64,000 nucleotides of DNA from Timema cristinae (GCA_039000515.1 JBCFYV010000935.1:62723604-62787603), one strand, 5' to 3'; numbered from the stretch's first letter, positions 21,749-33,271 are shown. The notes: generated by a model from the letters alone, not told the origin. Made by a program: numbers and translations.

Positions 21749-22365
21749 TACTAATAATATAATTATAGTTATCAATAAGGTAGTTAAATTGAGCTAAGTC
21801 CATGGTTAGTACGTAGCAACAAGTTAAGTTAGTATTGATTGCCAATATTGATTATTTGTTTTATTAGAACGATTTAAGATATTACATGGAAACAAAAACC
21901 ATAAATACTAAAAAAAATTCTAAGGAATAACTCTTTAAGTTGTAAAAAAATAACTTTTTTCAGTCATGATTTTTTTTTCAGAAACGTTTTTTTTTAAAAT
22001 CTTCTACAACTCAAGCTGTTTGGTTTATTTACGAAAATGAGCAGTAAAAAATTCTTCCATCCAAAATGTATCTTAATAAAAATGTCCATAGAATCATATT
22101 TATATCTAGAATAGGAAATAATAAAACGTAAATTTTGAAATGCGGGTCAATTCTGTGCAGGCGCAAAAAATGAGTGTTTATACTCGTTAACGGATGAGAG
22201 GAAGTGACATAGGTAGATATAAACAAGAGGCCTAACGGGGTGAACTGCTCATTTTCTTCACACTATTTATATTTCATACATCGGCATATAAGAGTGTGAT
22301 AGTGCTTAAGTACGTAAAGTTAAGATGTGACTCGCTTCACAAAACAGCCTTGAATTCACCAAAGT

Positions 22366-22465
22366 AGTCAACTTAATGAAATATCTCCCCATCTCTTACA
22401 TTCAAATTAATTTTAAAGCCATCATAAAAGTTATGGTACTAACAAGCATTGCAACAAAAAGCTTT
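22366..22465. mobile_element. Solo arm of the 21192 foldback family
   Basis: GTCAACTTAATGAAATATCT, CCCCATCTCTTACATTCAAA and TTAATTTTAAAGCCATCATA follow the order of the left arm at 21200-21280, with about one difference per five to eight bases. Confidence 0.6.
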
Positions 22466-23910
22466 TCCCCCCTTTATTTTTATTATTAATAAAAGGTTAA
22501 GCTAAGCTATGGCTACATTTTACCAAACCACGCTTGTAATAATAAACTTAATGTCACCATATTTGCCCTAGACACACCTCCGAGGACTGTTGACGTTATC
22601 TCGTTTCGTTGAACATCCGTCCCGGTTGTTTCTATTAGCCTGGCATATAAAGAGTTCCATTTACTGGCGGAGGAAAGGGCACAACTTGTCTCATGGTTAT
22701 TGCCCCCCTCTCCCCCTCCGGGTGGAAAACAAAAGAAGTCCCTCCAGACAAGAATAGCGGGCACTTTACTTCAACGATGCCATCAGGAGTCTCGTGACTA
22801 TCTTCAAAATCGTGTCATCTCGTTGAAAACTTTACTTGAAATAGTGATATTCAACTGAGTCACCATTTTAACTGTGGATTCTCACAGAGACTACAGTACA
22901 AACTTCATTGGAAGAACCTTATCAGATAATTAGAAAAATACTAGATCTACTTTCAAGTATTCATACGTGAGGTAATTTGATCTGTAAGAACTCTTTCACA
23001 AATTACGATTTTTGTCGTACGAGTTTTGTCTTAAAAGTGCGATCGTAAAAGGTACTTCACAAAATACGGTTTATGTCTTACGAATTTTCATAATTTGTAT
23101 CAATATTGTTATTTGAATCAATATATTTTACAAAAGTTTCAAAGTCTCGTATCTTATAATAAATATCGCTCCTTAATCTCATCTTTAGAATGTTTCCTAA
23201 AATAATTAATTATATTTGTTAAATTTTTATCTCGAATACTATTAGAATTTTTTTTCTAGTATAACTTTTTCAAAATTTTAGGGTCGTATTAAGTATGAGA
23301 CCTTATTATATTCGGGCCAATACAGTATTTAGTTTCTAAAATACTCCACTAACGAAATCAATATATCGGTGTCAACCTCATTCGCCATAATTACTTTGAC
23401 TATCACAGCTATTACGATAATAAGACAAGCACGTTTAGTCGGATCGTGTGAGAGGCGTCATCCCCCCCCCCCCCCCCTCCCCAGATCCCAAAAAGTCCAC
23501 TACAAGTCACCCGGCTAAACTGCGGACACGACAATCGGTAGTGAGGATATCCGTCCGTTAAACGAGTCGGCCACACTTTTGATCGGACGACTGTTTAGTT
23601 GGATCGTACGAAAGACGCTATACCACCTAATGTATTATTGTTGATACACCCTAAGCTGAGACCTGATTTAAACAAAACCACGTGGAGCTCTATGCTCTGA
23701 TTTGTTATTGAACGAACTTCGATGGTATCCTCTCACTAAATAGTCCTTCCTTTATTTTGTATTCAACCTGTTTTAAAATAACATTCGAAAATTATTATAA
23801 CTAAAATTATACTTTCATTTGATTTACAAATGATACTTTAAGCTTTGCAAGCGCTATTCGAATACCAAAAAAACTCCTGACACAGAGTTGAGGGACCCCA
23901 TGGTACAGTC
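22466..23910. other. No gene recognised; poly(C) run
   Basis: Mixed AT-rich DNA. There are 16 C at 23462-23477. Around 23430-23620 two similar blocks (CGTTTAGTCGGATCGTGTGA and TGTTTAGTTGGATCGTACGA) flank a possible decayed tRNA-like SINE on the minus strand. No exon was recognised. Confidence 0.4.
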
Positions 23911-24731
23911 CAGCGACGGTTCGTAGCTAAAATTAGGGGGGTGTTGCTCCAGAAAATGTTTAGCCTTTGTTTTAAAATTTTGTAAAAGGAAAAAAAAATG
24001 TATAAAAAGAAAATTTATTCAGGAACTTGATAAAATCTTAACAAAAAAAAAACCTTTTTACTTACTTTAACTTAAATTGTTACAGTTCAAGCTTGGATCG
24101 ATTCATTTAAAAATGAAATCCATTCTTCTTGTTTTAATTTGCGCAAAAAGTTCAATAATTTTCTCTTTGATCTCTGGATGACAATTGAGGAAACTTTTCT
24201 CCATTGAAAGTACTGCAAGCACATGTAAGCTTTCTATTAAATAAAAGAACCGAAAAAAAAAAGAATCAAATAGAATAGCTGGAAGCAGAATAATAATCTA
24301 ATTCTACACTCTTCTACACTTTATCACATTCAAGAATATGGTACACGGTTTTTAAGCACAACACACGCTGAGGAAAAAAAACTTCCTTCCACCAAGACGC
24401 CAGAGCCGGCACTGCGAGAGCAACAGTGCTCTCTATACCTGGCAGTCCCGCCTTCCTCCCCACCACCCTCCTATGTACGCATGCGAACAACAGTCAAACA
24501 CCACGTTGCTGGCACTGTGAAGCGCACAGTTCCATACAAAGATTTTCTATTTTTTCATAAACTGGGGGATGGCTACTGAAGTACTGACATTAAGTTAAGG
24601 AATATATATTGTACTATAAAAAAATAAAGAATTAAAGAAAAAAGGACTCATTATATTAAATGTTATCGATAATATCAAATGGAAATAGGGGGTGCTGCAG
24701 TTCCGCAGTTCCTATACACGAGCCACCACTG
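23911..24731 (-). mobile_element. hAT-like non-autonomous DNA element, copy 2 (inverted)
   Basis: This is the reverse complement of the element at 9230-9967, with the same order of blocks: TCGTAGCTAAAATTAGGGGG at this end, the GGATGACAATTGAGGAAACT block, CTGGCAGTCCCGCCTTCC, and GCAGTTCCGCAGTTCC near the other end. The termini are CAGCGACGG and CCACCACTG. Flanking 8-mers match only imperfectly. No transposase frame was seen. Confidence 0.75.
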
Positions 24732-25214
24732 TACGTACTTACAGTCATGTTAACGTCAAGTCAGCAAAGGTCAGTCGACAGTTCATCTCGGCAGTGTTGT
24801 AAGTTCTGGTTGTGAGTGTTGAGTGCCTCCGTCTATTTATGGCGTTTTCAGAGTCTGGCCCGAATTTTTTTTTTTAACATAAGACACGAAATTTAAACGT
24901 ATTATAAAATACAAACATTTTTGTAGTTACCTACTTTGCTATGATACTAACTATACATGGTCGCGCCTATTTAAAATATTGTACTGGTGTTCCATCAATC
25001 ATGAACTTATGTCCTTCGCGTAGTGATATGGAACTATGAATACTTCCGGTCTCAGGTTAGGATGAACCAATAGTAGTGGACACAGGACAAAAACTCGTAC
25101 GACAGAAATCGCAAATAGGAAAGCGCACAAACCATCACTTTTAAAATATATTATCGATAACTATAAAATAACTCTTTAAGTGTTATGTATGTTGACGACG
25201 AAATAAATATGTTA

Positions 25215-25300
25215 GGACCACCTCTGTGGTCTAGTGGAGTCCTGGCTACAGTTCCAGAGGTCAAGGGTTTGATCCCCGGCGCCTTAAGATTTTTCTATCA
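25215..25300 (+). mobile_element. tRNA-derived SINE head (SINE-C-like)
   Basis: CCACCTCTGTGGTCTAGTGG (A-box-like) is followed by GTCAAGGGTTTGATCCCCGG (B-box-like). Spacing suits a pol III promoter. The body may continue to about 25520, but its 3' end was not found. Confidence 0.55.
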
Positions 25301-25529
25301 AGCAATGGCTCTGAACGGATTCTGACTCAGCTAAGTGAGGACAAATGAGCGAGTACTTGAACGGTAGAGTGATGACTACGGTCTAGAAAACTGAGATTAA
25401 CGGCCGGGTAGCGCGTTGTGCTGACCACATGACACCCTCTACCCTCAGAAGTTGGCACGTTATTCGCCAGCAGACAGCGGCTCGATTGAGGTGAGCACTA
25501 CCAACAAATTGTTTAGTCATGTTGTAAGG

Positions 25530-26244
25530 CGTCGTACCTAAATTACTAGAGTTTTTTTTACATGATTTTCTATCCCTCCCCCCCTCAAAGTAAAGGAGTA
25601 AAATATTTTCCGTCCCCTCTTTCCCCCCTCTGTATGACATAATTTCTTACAATTTGGTGAATTAGATTATTTTAAAACATAAGTGTAGGTAGTAAAGCGA
25701 GTGATATGACATTTTAGAATGGTTAAATTATTGCTCTAAGTAAATTTTATAATTAATATATTTATTTTCTGACCAAAAAGAAATGTTTCGACCCATGACC
25801 CCCAATCGTAAGAAAATACTGAACTTCCCTCAACCAAAATCCTTGTGTAATTCAAGGATGGACCCTAATAGAAGTACTAGCCGTCGTTTATCACCAATCC
25901 CTCCGTGGATGAGGTAGAGAACGGGTCGCTATTATCCATCAAAATGGCTCTAAAGCGTTGTTGTCCCTTTCTCGACATACATACACTCACACACGATCTC
26001 ATTAGGTTGGAATTGTAGTATCAGAATTACCCAGTAACGTGCATTTGAAGTCCTTATCTCTTGATTACAGTCCCAGGGCTTCCAAGTATAGATCAGTTAA
26101 TTTAGGGAACATACGGGGATTCACTAATTAATCAAAATATTGTTTCACTCCCGAACATCAAGCACCAAACTCATAAATCAACACCTGTGATAGGCTATCA
26201 ATCAAGGTATCCATTTCCTAATTTGATATGTGAGCGTGCCTTGC
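25530..26244. other. No gene recognised
   Basis: No array or clear mobile element was seen. A C-rich patch occurs at 25577-25630. Confidence 0.4.
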
Positions 26245-26760
26245 TATCTGCATCGGTGGGCAAGCAGACTTAAATGTCAGGCTAGTCTTGGGTGGTTTGT
26301 AGGTGACGAGGATATCGGGGATCAAATCTTGTTCGGGTGTACTGAGGATGATTTTTCCTAAATAATTTGTCACTATTGGGTGACCTGGCGGTCTAGGAGT
26401 AAAGTGTCAGACATTTGTGCTGGGGGTCCGGGGTTCAATCCACGGTCCCGGCACAGATCTGATTGCCAAACCCTTCCTTCCCCTCTGACAAGACGTGTAT
26501 TAATCACATCTTGTGGATGTGTGGAATGCCAGGCCTCCACCGTGGTTCGGATCCCACGTTAAACTGTAGGTCCTCCATTTCATCTCACAATCACCCTACC
26601 ATTACACATTAGCGAGTGCGTACAACCCGAACGAGTAGTAAGACGTGGTGATGATAATAATAATAATAATTAGTAATATTATTATATTTGTCAATATCCC
26701 TCCGCGCCAATCATGATCTATTTCCTCTAAATTATTACCTCTCCATTTCTTCCCCATAAG
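26245..26760 (+). mobile_element. SINE-B copy interrupted by SINE-A
   Basis: The head and B-box remnant are at 26245-26377 (GCATCGGTGGGCAAGCAGAC, ATATCGGGGATCAAATCTTG, TTTTTCCTAAATAATTTGTC). The body resumes at about 26680-26760 (CCCTCCGCGCCAATCATGAT, TTTCCTCTAAATTATTACC). The interruption is the SINE-A copy at 26378-26670. Confidence 0.75.
26378..26670 (+). mobile_element. SINE-A copy, full length, sense strand
   Basis: This copy shows the family in its own sense: head GGTGACCTGGCGGTCTAGGA, B box GGGGTTCAATCCACGG, body CCTCCACCGTGGTTCGGATC, and shared 3' end ACAACCCGAACGAGTAGTAA, then a (TAA)n tail. The flanks TTTGTCACTATT and TTTGTCAATATC form an imperfect target-site duplication. Confidence 0.93.
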
Positions 26761-26884
26761 CGTGATTAAAATGAGTAAATCTCGGACGGTTAGTAATAAT
26801 GGGGAAAAAGTCATATTTGTGACGTAGTTTACTTTATGGACTTTGGGAATATTTTTTTGTCCCCACATTTATCTCTTTAATAGG

Positions 26885-27103
26885 ACTATATGTATTTTCA
26901 CTAATTACAATGTGTTAGGTATGAGTAAGGTTGAATTTAGAGTAAATGTACTCAAATTTGCGTGGAGCTAGAGTGGAACACAATTAAGGAAGAAGAAAAA
27001 ATTCTTGATACACCCTACTGGGATTAGAACCCCGATCTCCCCGTCATGGGCAGTCCAGTATATTGTGATATTTACGCCTTATCACGAGACCAACAGAGTG
27101 GAT
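26885..27103 (-). mobile_element. SINE-B copy
   Basis: CACTAATTACAATGTGTTAG, AAGGTTGAATTTAGAGTAAA, TTGCGTGGAGCTAGAGTGGA, the B-box remnant GGGATTAGAACCCCGA and CACGAGACCAACAGAGTGG follow the SINE-B minus-strand order. Confidence 0.85.
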
Positions 27104-29136
27104 CACTATTTTCAAGTTCAAATATTCCTCTTTATAATTAGGAATTGTTAAAATTATTCCAATATTCGTCGAGAGGTTCTGTAAAATATTTGTCTGAGTG
27201 TTTTTATTGAGGGCTACGCGTCATATATTCGTCCGGTTCCTCCAGAATGAAAGGAACGATTTAATGAAAGGAACAATCATTCGACTCGACAGTGGATGGA
27301 AAATTGAGTGTTGGGCCACGAGTTCCTTCTTGAGAATTGTAAACAAGGCGTACTGATGTACTAACTCAGCTCCGGCTGTTGTGGCGCTCCATTTAGGTTG
27401 GTTGTAAATGTTTTCTCAAGCTGAGCGAAAAAACAGCCAAGTGATGGATAATAAGACATAAAAAAGTGCTATGCTAATATAACCTAACCTAACCTAACCT
27501 GGACAAGCCTAGCCTAATCTATAGCAAAAAAAGATTGGTGGGCTTGAATTAATAAGAACTTGAATTCTATTATATGTTATAGTACTCCTGGTCAGTGATA
27601 GTGTCCCAACTAAGCTACGAGCTTTTGGGACAAACTGTCCCGCGACCCAATTGATATTCTCCAGGAAAATCACACTGGAAAATAAAACAAAAACACTCCC
27701 AGTAATTACACTTTCATTTTATACGGTCCTTACATTGAAGTAGCAAATAATAATGATGAGAATAGTTTTACGAGATGAGGGGGGGGGGGGTCGTTTTATG
27801 AGGGTATAGTTTTAAGAGAGTAGATTTACGATAGTAGTTTTACGAGGGTAGCAGCTTTACGAAACCACAGCCATAGTGGATACACACAACAAAAAGATAC
27901 CAAATCCAAGTGCTATTAAGATTCCAAGACTACGTATTCGCGGCTCGAGTCGACACTGGAACGTTTCGAAACTGTCATTATCGTCACCCCGGATGGGGGT
28001 GTCTTCTTCATGACCGTTGCTAAATGGACAGCCCGAATGGAACAGAAATACGACTTACATACTTAGATAAAATAGCCTTTAAGAAAGTATAAAAAAAATG
28101 TTGAGTAGCCAAAACTGTGCTTGTCAAAATCGACAGTACCTATCAACAGTAAAAGCTCACGAACAGATTTATTTAACGTATGAATATATTAAACTAGATT
28201 TAGCTAAGTTTGAAACTGATGGTTATTAATTGTTTTATGTTGAAGAACTAACTAAACGTACGCCCTAAAAAATAGTTATGAGGTCAATTTTGGGTTTCAT
28301 TAATTTGAACAATTTATTTGATTTTCAGTTTATTAAAAAAAAGCTAGGAATGTTAAGAAAATTAGTTCATGAACTGCACCAGCATTCGCTTGTAAATAAG
28401 ATTACCCATTCCTTCCCCCCTACCCCCCCCCCCCCCCCAACCATTATTTCTCAGCTCAGTTATTTATGATCTAAGGCCGACCGGGTCAGTTATCTTTTTC
28501 AGAAGCAATATCTACCACCTTAAAAATAAATATTATTCCCAGATAAGTTGCAGAGCCCCGTCAGGAATAAGGATTCTTTTTTTCCTACCACAAAATTAGG
28601 CTCTTGAAGAGTGTACAGGGTACATTTGAAGCCAACATTACTTTGTCAGTCTGAACAAATGTTGTGAAAAATATTAATTTCAAAAATGCATGAATTTACA
28701 AAACATCAATTAATGACTGAAAGTAATAAAATAATTATTAAACACGTGAAAATATTACCTAAAAGTCTAACTGGCAAGAAAAATAATCCAATGATGGCCA
28801 CGTGGTACAGTCGATACCAGCACTAGAAAACAAAACCATATGGAATAGATACAATAATTGATATTCCCCCAACCGCCTCAAGGTGGTCCAAGGAGGTTTT
28901 TCTTCGTACGAGCGGAGGGATATATTTATACCTCCCCAGGGCTGAATGTGTTTCCAGGCCTGTTTCCTGTAATAAACGACTTGTGACTTTCTAACACTTT
29001 TATGTTTCCAAGGAAAAAACTTCGAACTCTAAGGGATGGAATAAGATGGTTCCATTTCCAATGTGGGATGGGGTGGGGGGAGGGGAGGGGGAACGAGAGC
29101 TTCAACTGTCACGTGCAGCCGGACCAGCATAAGAAC
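27104..29136. other. No gene recognised; telomere-like tract, poly(G) and poly(C)
   Basis: Includes about four CCTAA units at 27480-27501 (ATAACCTAACCTAACCTAAC), a G run near 27779-27790, and a 16-C run at 28423-28438. A SINE-B head fragment (GATGGCCACGTGGTACAG) is visible at about 28794. No exon-like segment was found. Confidence 0.5.
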
Positions 29137-30073
29137 AAAACACGCTGACAGTTCTAAACCTGGACAGATATAGTTGACAGTTCTAAGCCTGGATAGATCT
29201 AGTTGACAGTTCTAAGTCTGGACAGATCTAGTTGACAGTTCTAAGTCTGGACAGATCTAGTTGACAGTTCTAAGTCTGGACAGATCTAGTTGACAGTTTT
29301 AAGTCTGGACAGATCTAGTTGACAGTTCTAAGTCTGGACAGATCTAGTTGACAGTTCTAAGTCTGGACAGATCTAGTTGACAGTTCTAAGTCTGGACAGA
29401 TCTAGTTGACAGTTCTAAGTCTGGACAGATCTAGTTGACAGTTCTAAGTCTGGACAGATCTAGTTGACAGTTCTAAGTCTGAACAGATCTAGTTGACAGT
29501 TCTAAGTCTGGACAGATCTAGTTGACAGTTCTAAGTTTGGACAGATCTAGTTGATAGTTCTAAGTCTGGACAGATCTAGTTGATAGTTCTAAACCTGTAC
29601 AGATCTAGTGTACAGTTCTAAGCCTGGACAGATCTAGTTGACAGTTCTAAGCCTGGACAGATCTAGTTGACAGTTCTAAGCCTGGACAGATCTAGTTGAC
29701 AGTTCTAAATCTGGACAGATCTAATTGACAGTTCTAAGCCTGGATAGATCTAGTTGATAGTTCTAAGCCTGGACAGATATAGTTGATAGTTCTAAGTCTG
29801 GACAGATCTAGTTGATAGTTCTAAACCTGGACAGATCTAGTTGACAGTTCTAAATCTGGACAGATCTAATTGACAGTTCTAAGCCTGGATAGATCTAGTT
29901 GACAGTTCTAAGTTTGGACAGATCTAGTTGATAGTTCTAAGTCTGGACAGATCTAGTTGATAGTTCTAAACCTGTACAGATCTAGTGTACAGTTCTAAGC
30001 CTGGACAGATCTAGTTGACAGTTCTAAGCCTGGACAGATCTAGTTGACAGTTCTAAGCCTGGACAGATCTAGT
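29137..30073. repeat. Minisatellite, 29-bp unit, about 32 copies, with higher-order duplication
   Basis: The unit GTTGACAGTTCTAAGTCTGG plus ACAGATCTA repeats every 29 bp. The marker unit AAACCTGTACAGATCTAGTG, with its neighbours, appears at 29591 and again at 29968. The 377-bp spacing is exactly 13 units, so a block was duplicated as a whole. The array ends directly against a SINE-B 3' end at 30075. Confidence 0.95.
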
Positions 30074-30074
30074 T

Positions 30075-30325
30075 TTCTAGCACCCCATCGTACCAACAGT
30101 TCGGTTAATACACATACATACCAATTACACTATTGTGTTAAAGATAAGGACGGTTGAAGTTAGAGGTAGAGTACCCGCATTTGCATGGAGCGATAGTAGA
30201 AAACAATTTAATAAAAACCAACCCTAAGCACACTAGAGCGGTATTTGAACCCTGATCTCCTCGTCATCAACAGTTCAATCTATTGCTATAGTGACGCCTT
30301 AAACCATTCGACCACCAAGGCTGGT
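30075..30325 (-). mobile_element. SINE-B copy abutting the 29-bp array
   Basis: The plus strand starts CTAGCACCCCATCGTACCAA, followed by GAAGTTAGAGGTAGAGTACC, CGCATTTGCATGGAGCGATA, the B-box remnant CGGTATTTGAACCCTGA, and TTCGACCACCAAGGCTGG. Confidence 0.82.
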
Positions 30326-30335
30326 GTTTATGTGC

Positions 30336-30520
30336 ACCACGTCTTCCAGGTCTTACATATCATTATCTTAATAGATTAGGGATGGGGAAGGCAGAATTCA
30401 GAGGAAAACGCGAGCATTTGCATGAAAGCAGAGTAGCAAACTATTTTTATATAAACAAAATAATCTTAGAACACATCGGTTGTATTCGAAACCTGACCTC
30501 CCCTTTGCCATAAAACCAGC
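30336..30520 (-). mobile_element. SINE-B copy, head decayed
   Basis: CACCACGTCTTCCAGGTC, GATTAGGGATGGGGAAGGCA, GCGAGCATTTGCATGAAAGC and a B-box remnant (GTATTCGAAACCTGAC) follow the SINE-B order. It lies tail to head with the preceding SINE-B copy. Confidence 0.7.
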
Positions 30521-30779
30521 TGAAAATAACTCCGTAATTCGATATAAAGCCAAAGACATTATATATCGGCCTTAGAGATGGTCAAGATGATGATCCGCTA
30601 CCCCCACCCCCCCCATGTTTTTGGGTAATTTTGTGAAAAGTTTAAATCTTTTTTTTTCTATAAAATTTAGTTAATTTGTTAGGTTATCAAAATCCTGACC
30701 TTGGTCATAAGCATAGCGCCATTTTACGATAAATATTTTTTTAGAGACAAAATGTATCATCACATTTTAAGACACCCTT

Positions 30780-30910
30780 GACATATATATTCAACAAATT
30801 GTTGATATCTTCACGTGAAGAAAATTAAACTATGCTTCTACTGGAGTAATTTTTTTTTTGGCAAAAAAAAAGGTACGATATAAAAATTGCAAAAAAATAA
30901 AATAATAAAT
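30780..30910. mobile_element. Foldback MITE family G, single arm
   Basis: TATATTCAACAAATTGTTGATATC and GAAAATTAAACTATGCTTCT, then ACTGGAGTAATTTTTTT, match the right arm at 42290-42360. Only one arm is present here. Confidence 0.6.
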
Positions 30911-31482
30911 TATGCATGCAATCTGTACAATCCCACCCTTAAAGTCTGAGGGTGGTAACATATCGTGGTACATTCTAATGATGGTACAGAATCAAGAGGA
31001 AAGCTAGTTTGTGTCACTACGCTGATATACGCGGTATTCACCCCTTCCGGTGAAGCGTCCAACGTTGTGTTAGGAGGTAAACCCTTCTCACCCTCCTCCT
31101 AACACACCTTGATGGGCTGGGTTGTGTTCCCGGATTACTGGAGCACTGTCCTTTCTAGGCTTAACAGCGGTGAGCAGGTTGGAATAGAGAGAGAGGGGGT
31201 AACAACATGGTTCGTTGAATAGGAAGTAGGATTGAGTGGTTCCGTAAATGTAGCATGTAAAGTAAATATAGAGCACGGCCTAGAGAAGAATGTATCAACG
31301 TGTGTGTGTGTGTGTGTTTGTTTGGCAAACGCATTTGTTTTGTTTTACGAATGGCAGTTAGCGAGTTTTAGCGAGATTACAACTAGTAGTTAATTCATTA
31401 TTGTAAAAATGTTAACCCTAATATTCAAATAAGCGATAAAACTAAATATATTTACATATCCTATCCTATAGCATTTGGAACT
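30911..31482. other. No gene recognised
   Basis: Unassigned sequence with a (GT)n run at 31300-31316. No exon-like segment was seen. Confidence 0.4.
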
Positions 31483-31882
31483 TGAAAGTCATTTCAGCAC
31501 TTCACCACCTATCACTATCTTGAGCTAGTTCTATCCAGTCCACCTCATTACACCATATCCCTATCTTGAGCTAGTTATATCCAGTCCCCCTCATTACACC
31601 CTATCCCTATCTTGAGCTAGTTCAATCCAGTCCACCTCATTACACCATATCCCTATCTTGAGCTAGTTATATCCAGTCCCCCTCATTACACCCTATCCCT
31701 ATCTTGAGCTAGTTCTATCCAGCCCACCTCATTACACCATATCCCTATCTTGAGCTAGTTATATCCAGTCCCCCTCATTACACCCTATCCCTATCTTGAG
31801 CTAGTTCTATCCAGCCCACCTCATTACACCATATCCCTATCTTGAGCTAGTTATATCCAGTCCACCTCATTACACCCTATCT
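31483..31882 (-). repeat. 46-bp minisatellite derived from a LINE C-terminus
   Basis: The unit on the plus strand is CTATCTTGAGCTAGTTCTAT plus CCAGTCCACCTCATTACACC plus ATATCC, with a 46-bp period and about eight copies. On the minus strand it reads GTGTAATGAGGTGGACTGGA plus TAGAACTAGCTCAAGATAGG, the same unit as the array at 49608-50485. Past the last unit the minus strand continues GCTCAAGATAGTGATAGGTG, AAGTGCTGAAATGACTTTCA, matching the retrotransposon tail (AQDSDRW...). Two unit variants (TTCTATCC...CACC and TTATATCC...CCCC) alternate, forming a 92-bp dimer. Confidence 0.9.
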
Positions 31883-32329
31883 CCACTGTAGAAGTAATGT
31901 AAAATGCTTTATAAAAACACACTTTGACCCTTTTTATGTGTGTATTTTTTTCAAACATAATTATGTAGTCAACTAAACAATTGATCAAATATAATCAATA
32001 AACTTAAACACATGCAGTTATCCTTTTTCTTTTTAATCATGTTACTACTGCTTGGTTATTTTCCGGTTGATTTCTTACCCCTTGGCAACGGTAATTTGTT
32101 CAAAGGCTCTGCTTTAGGTAGAAAATCTCCAGACTGGATTCCCTCAGGAAATTAAGCAGGAAAGAGCCCTTCCTCCCCTACTGGGTACAAGATCACTTAT
32201 TTCCCCGTCTGCCTCTTAACCGAAGATCTGTCTCAAGAATGAGGCGGGGAGTTTCATTGTAATGAGGTTGGTAAGGTGGGTGAGATATATTTGTCGGTAA
32301 GGAAGCGTTATTCTTCACCGGCACACTTC

Positions 32330-32562
32330 GGTGGTCAAATGGTGTAAGGCGTCATTCACGGAATAGAATGTACCACAAATCAACGAGGAGAAAGAGGTTA
32401 GAGTCACAGTACGGTAACGATACTGAATCTATTTTCCTAAATGATTTTCCACTCCCCACGCAAATTCAGGTATATTTTTTTCTAAATTCTACCATCCTCA
32501 TCCTTAACAGCGTAATTAGTACATGTGACACCTAAACGGGTAGTAAGATGCGGTGTTTAAAA
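32330..32562 (+). mobile_element. SINE-B copy, with shared 3' end
   Basis: The head is CGGTGGTCAAATGGTGTAAG. The body has TTTTCCTAAATGATTTTCCA and CCCCACGCAAATTCAGG. The 3' end is ACCTAAACGGGTAGTAAGAT then GCGGTG, retaining most of the hairpin. Confidence 0.82.
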
Positions 32563-32840
32563 AACAAGTGCCAATACTTGGTGAAGTTTTTTTTTTTTTG
32601 CTTGAGGTAAAGTGCACTTTTTGAACTGATTATTATATCAGGACACATCTTACAAACTAGCTTAATTTTAGAATGGACTTGGCACCAAGTTTTCCGGTCG
32701 TTAATTAATAAATGTGAAAGAAGAAGCCCTAATTTCCCCAATGAGTAAATTTTTTATTCCATGCCGTGAATTGAACCACGGGTCTCTCAGATCAGTAGCT
32801 ATACGTAGACGCCACCATTCATTGAGCTAGGGTGTCGGAC
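32563..32840 (-). mobile_element. SINE-D copy 2
   Basis: The head end on the plus strand reads CCGTGAATTGAACCACGGGT (B-box-like on the minus strand). The body has TTTTGAACTGATTATTATAT and AATGGACTTGGCACCAAGTT, diverged relatives of the blocks at 4605-4890. Confidence 0.55.
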
Positions 32841-32929
32841 CCTGTGATTGATAGAAATTATATCTTTTACTTCTATGTTAGTGATATTTAATAATTTATC
32901 AAATGTAATATCACTTTCTCCGTGACTTG

Positions 32930-33252
32930 AGTGGATAGAAGGATTGATTACGAGTGAATGAGTGGATAGAAGGATTGCTTACGAGTGAATGAGTGGATAG
33001 AAGGATTGCTTACGAGTGAATGAATGGATAGAAGGATTGCTTACGAGTGAATGAGTGGATAGAAGGATTGCTTACGAGTGAATGAGTGGATAGAAGGATT
33101 GCTTACGAGGGAATGAGTAGATAGAAGGATTGCTTACGAGGGAATGAGTGGATAGAAGGATTGATCACGAGTGACTGAGTGGATAGAAGGATTGATCACG
33201 AGTGACTGAGTGGATAGAAGGATTGCTCACGAGTGACTGAGTGGATAGAGGG
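32930..33252. repeat. Minisatellite, 31-bp unit, about 10 copies
   Basis: The unit is GAGTGAATGAGTGGATAGAA plus GGATTGCTTAC, period 31 bp. The last units change to GACTGAG and TTGATCAC, showing a gradient along the array. A SINE-B head begins about 20 bp after the array. Confidence 0.94.
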
Positions 33253-33271
33253 TTTTATTACAAATTACCTA

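Noticed and set aside
22513..22764. 83-codon minus-strand frame as a possible upstream LHFPL exon
   Set aside because: The peptide has none of the first-extracellular-loop or transmembrane features of the family.
29137..30073. CRISPR-like array (regular 27-44-bp repeats)
   Set aside because: The repeats are head to tail without unique spacers, in a eukaryotic context; they are minisatellites.
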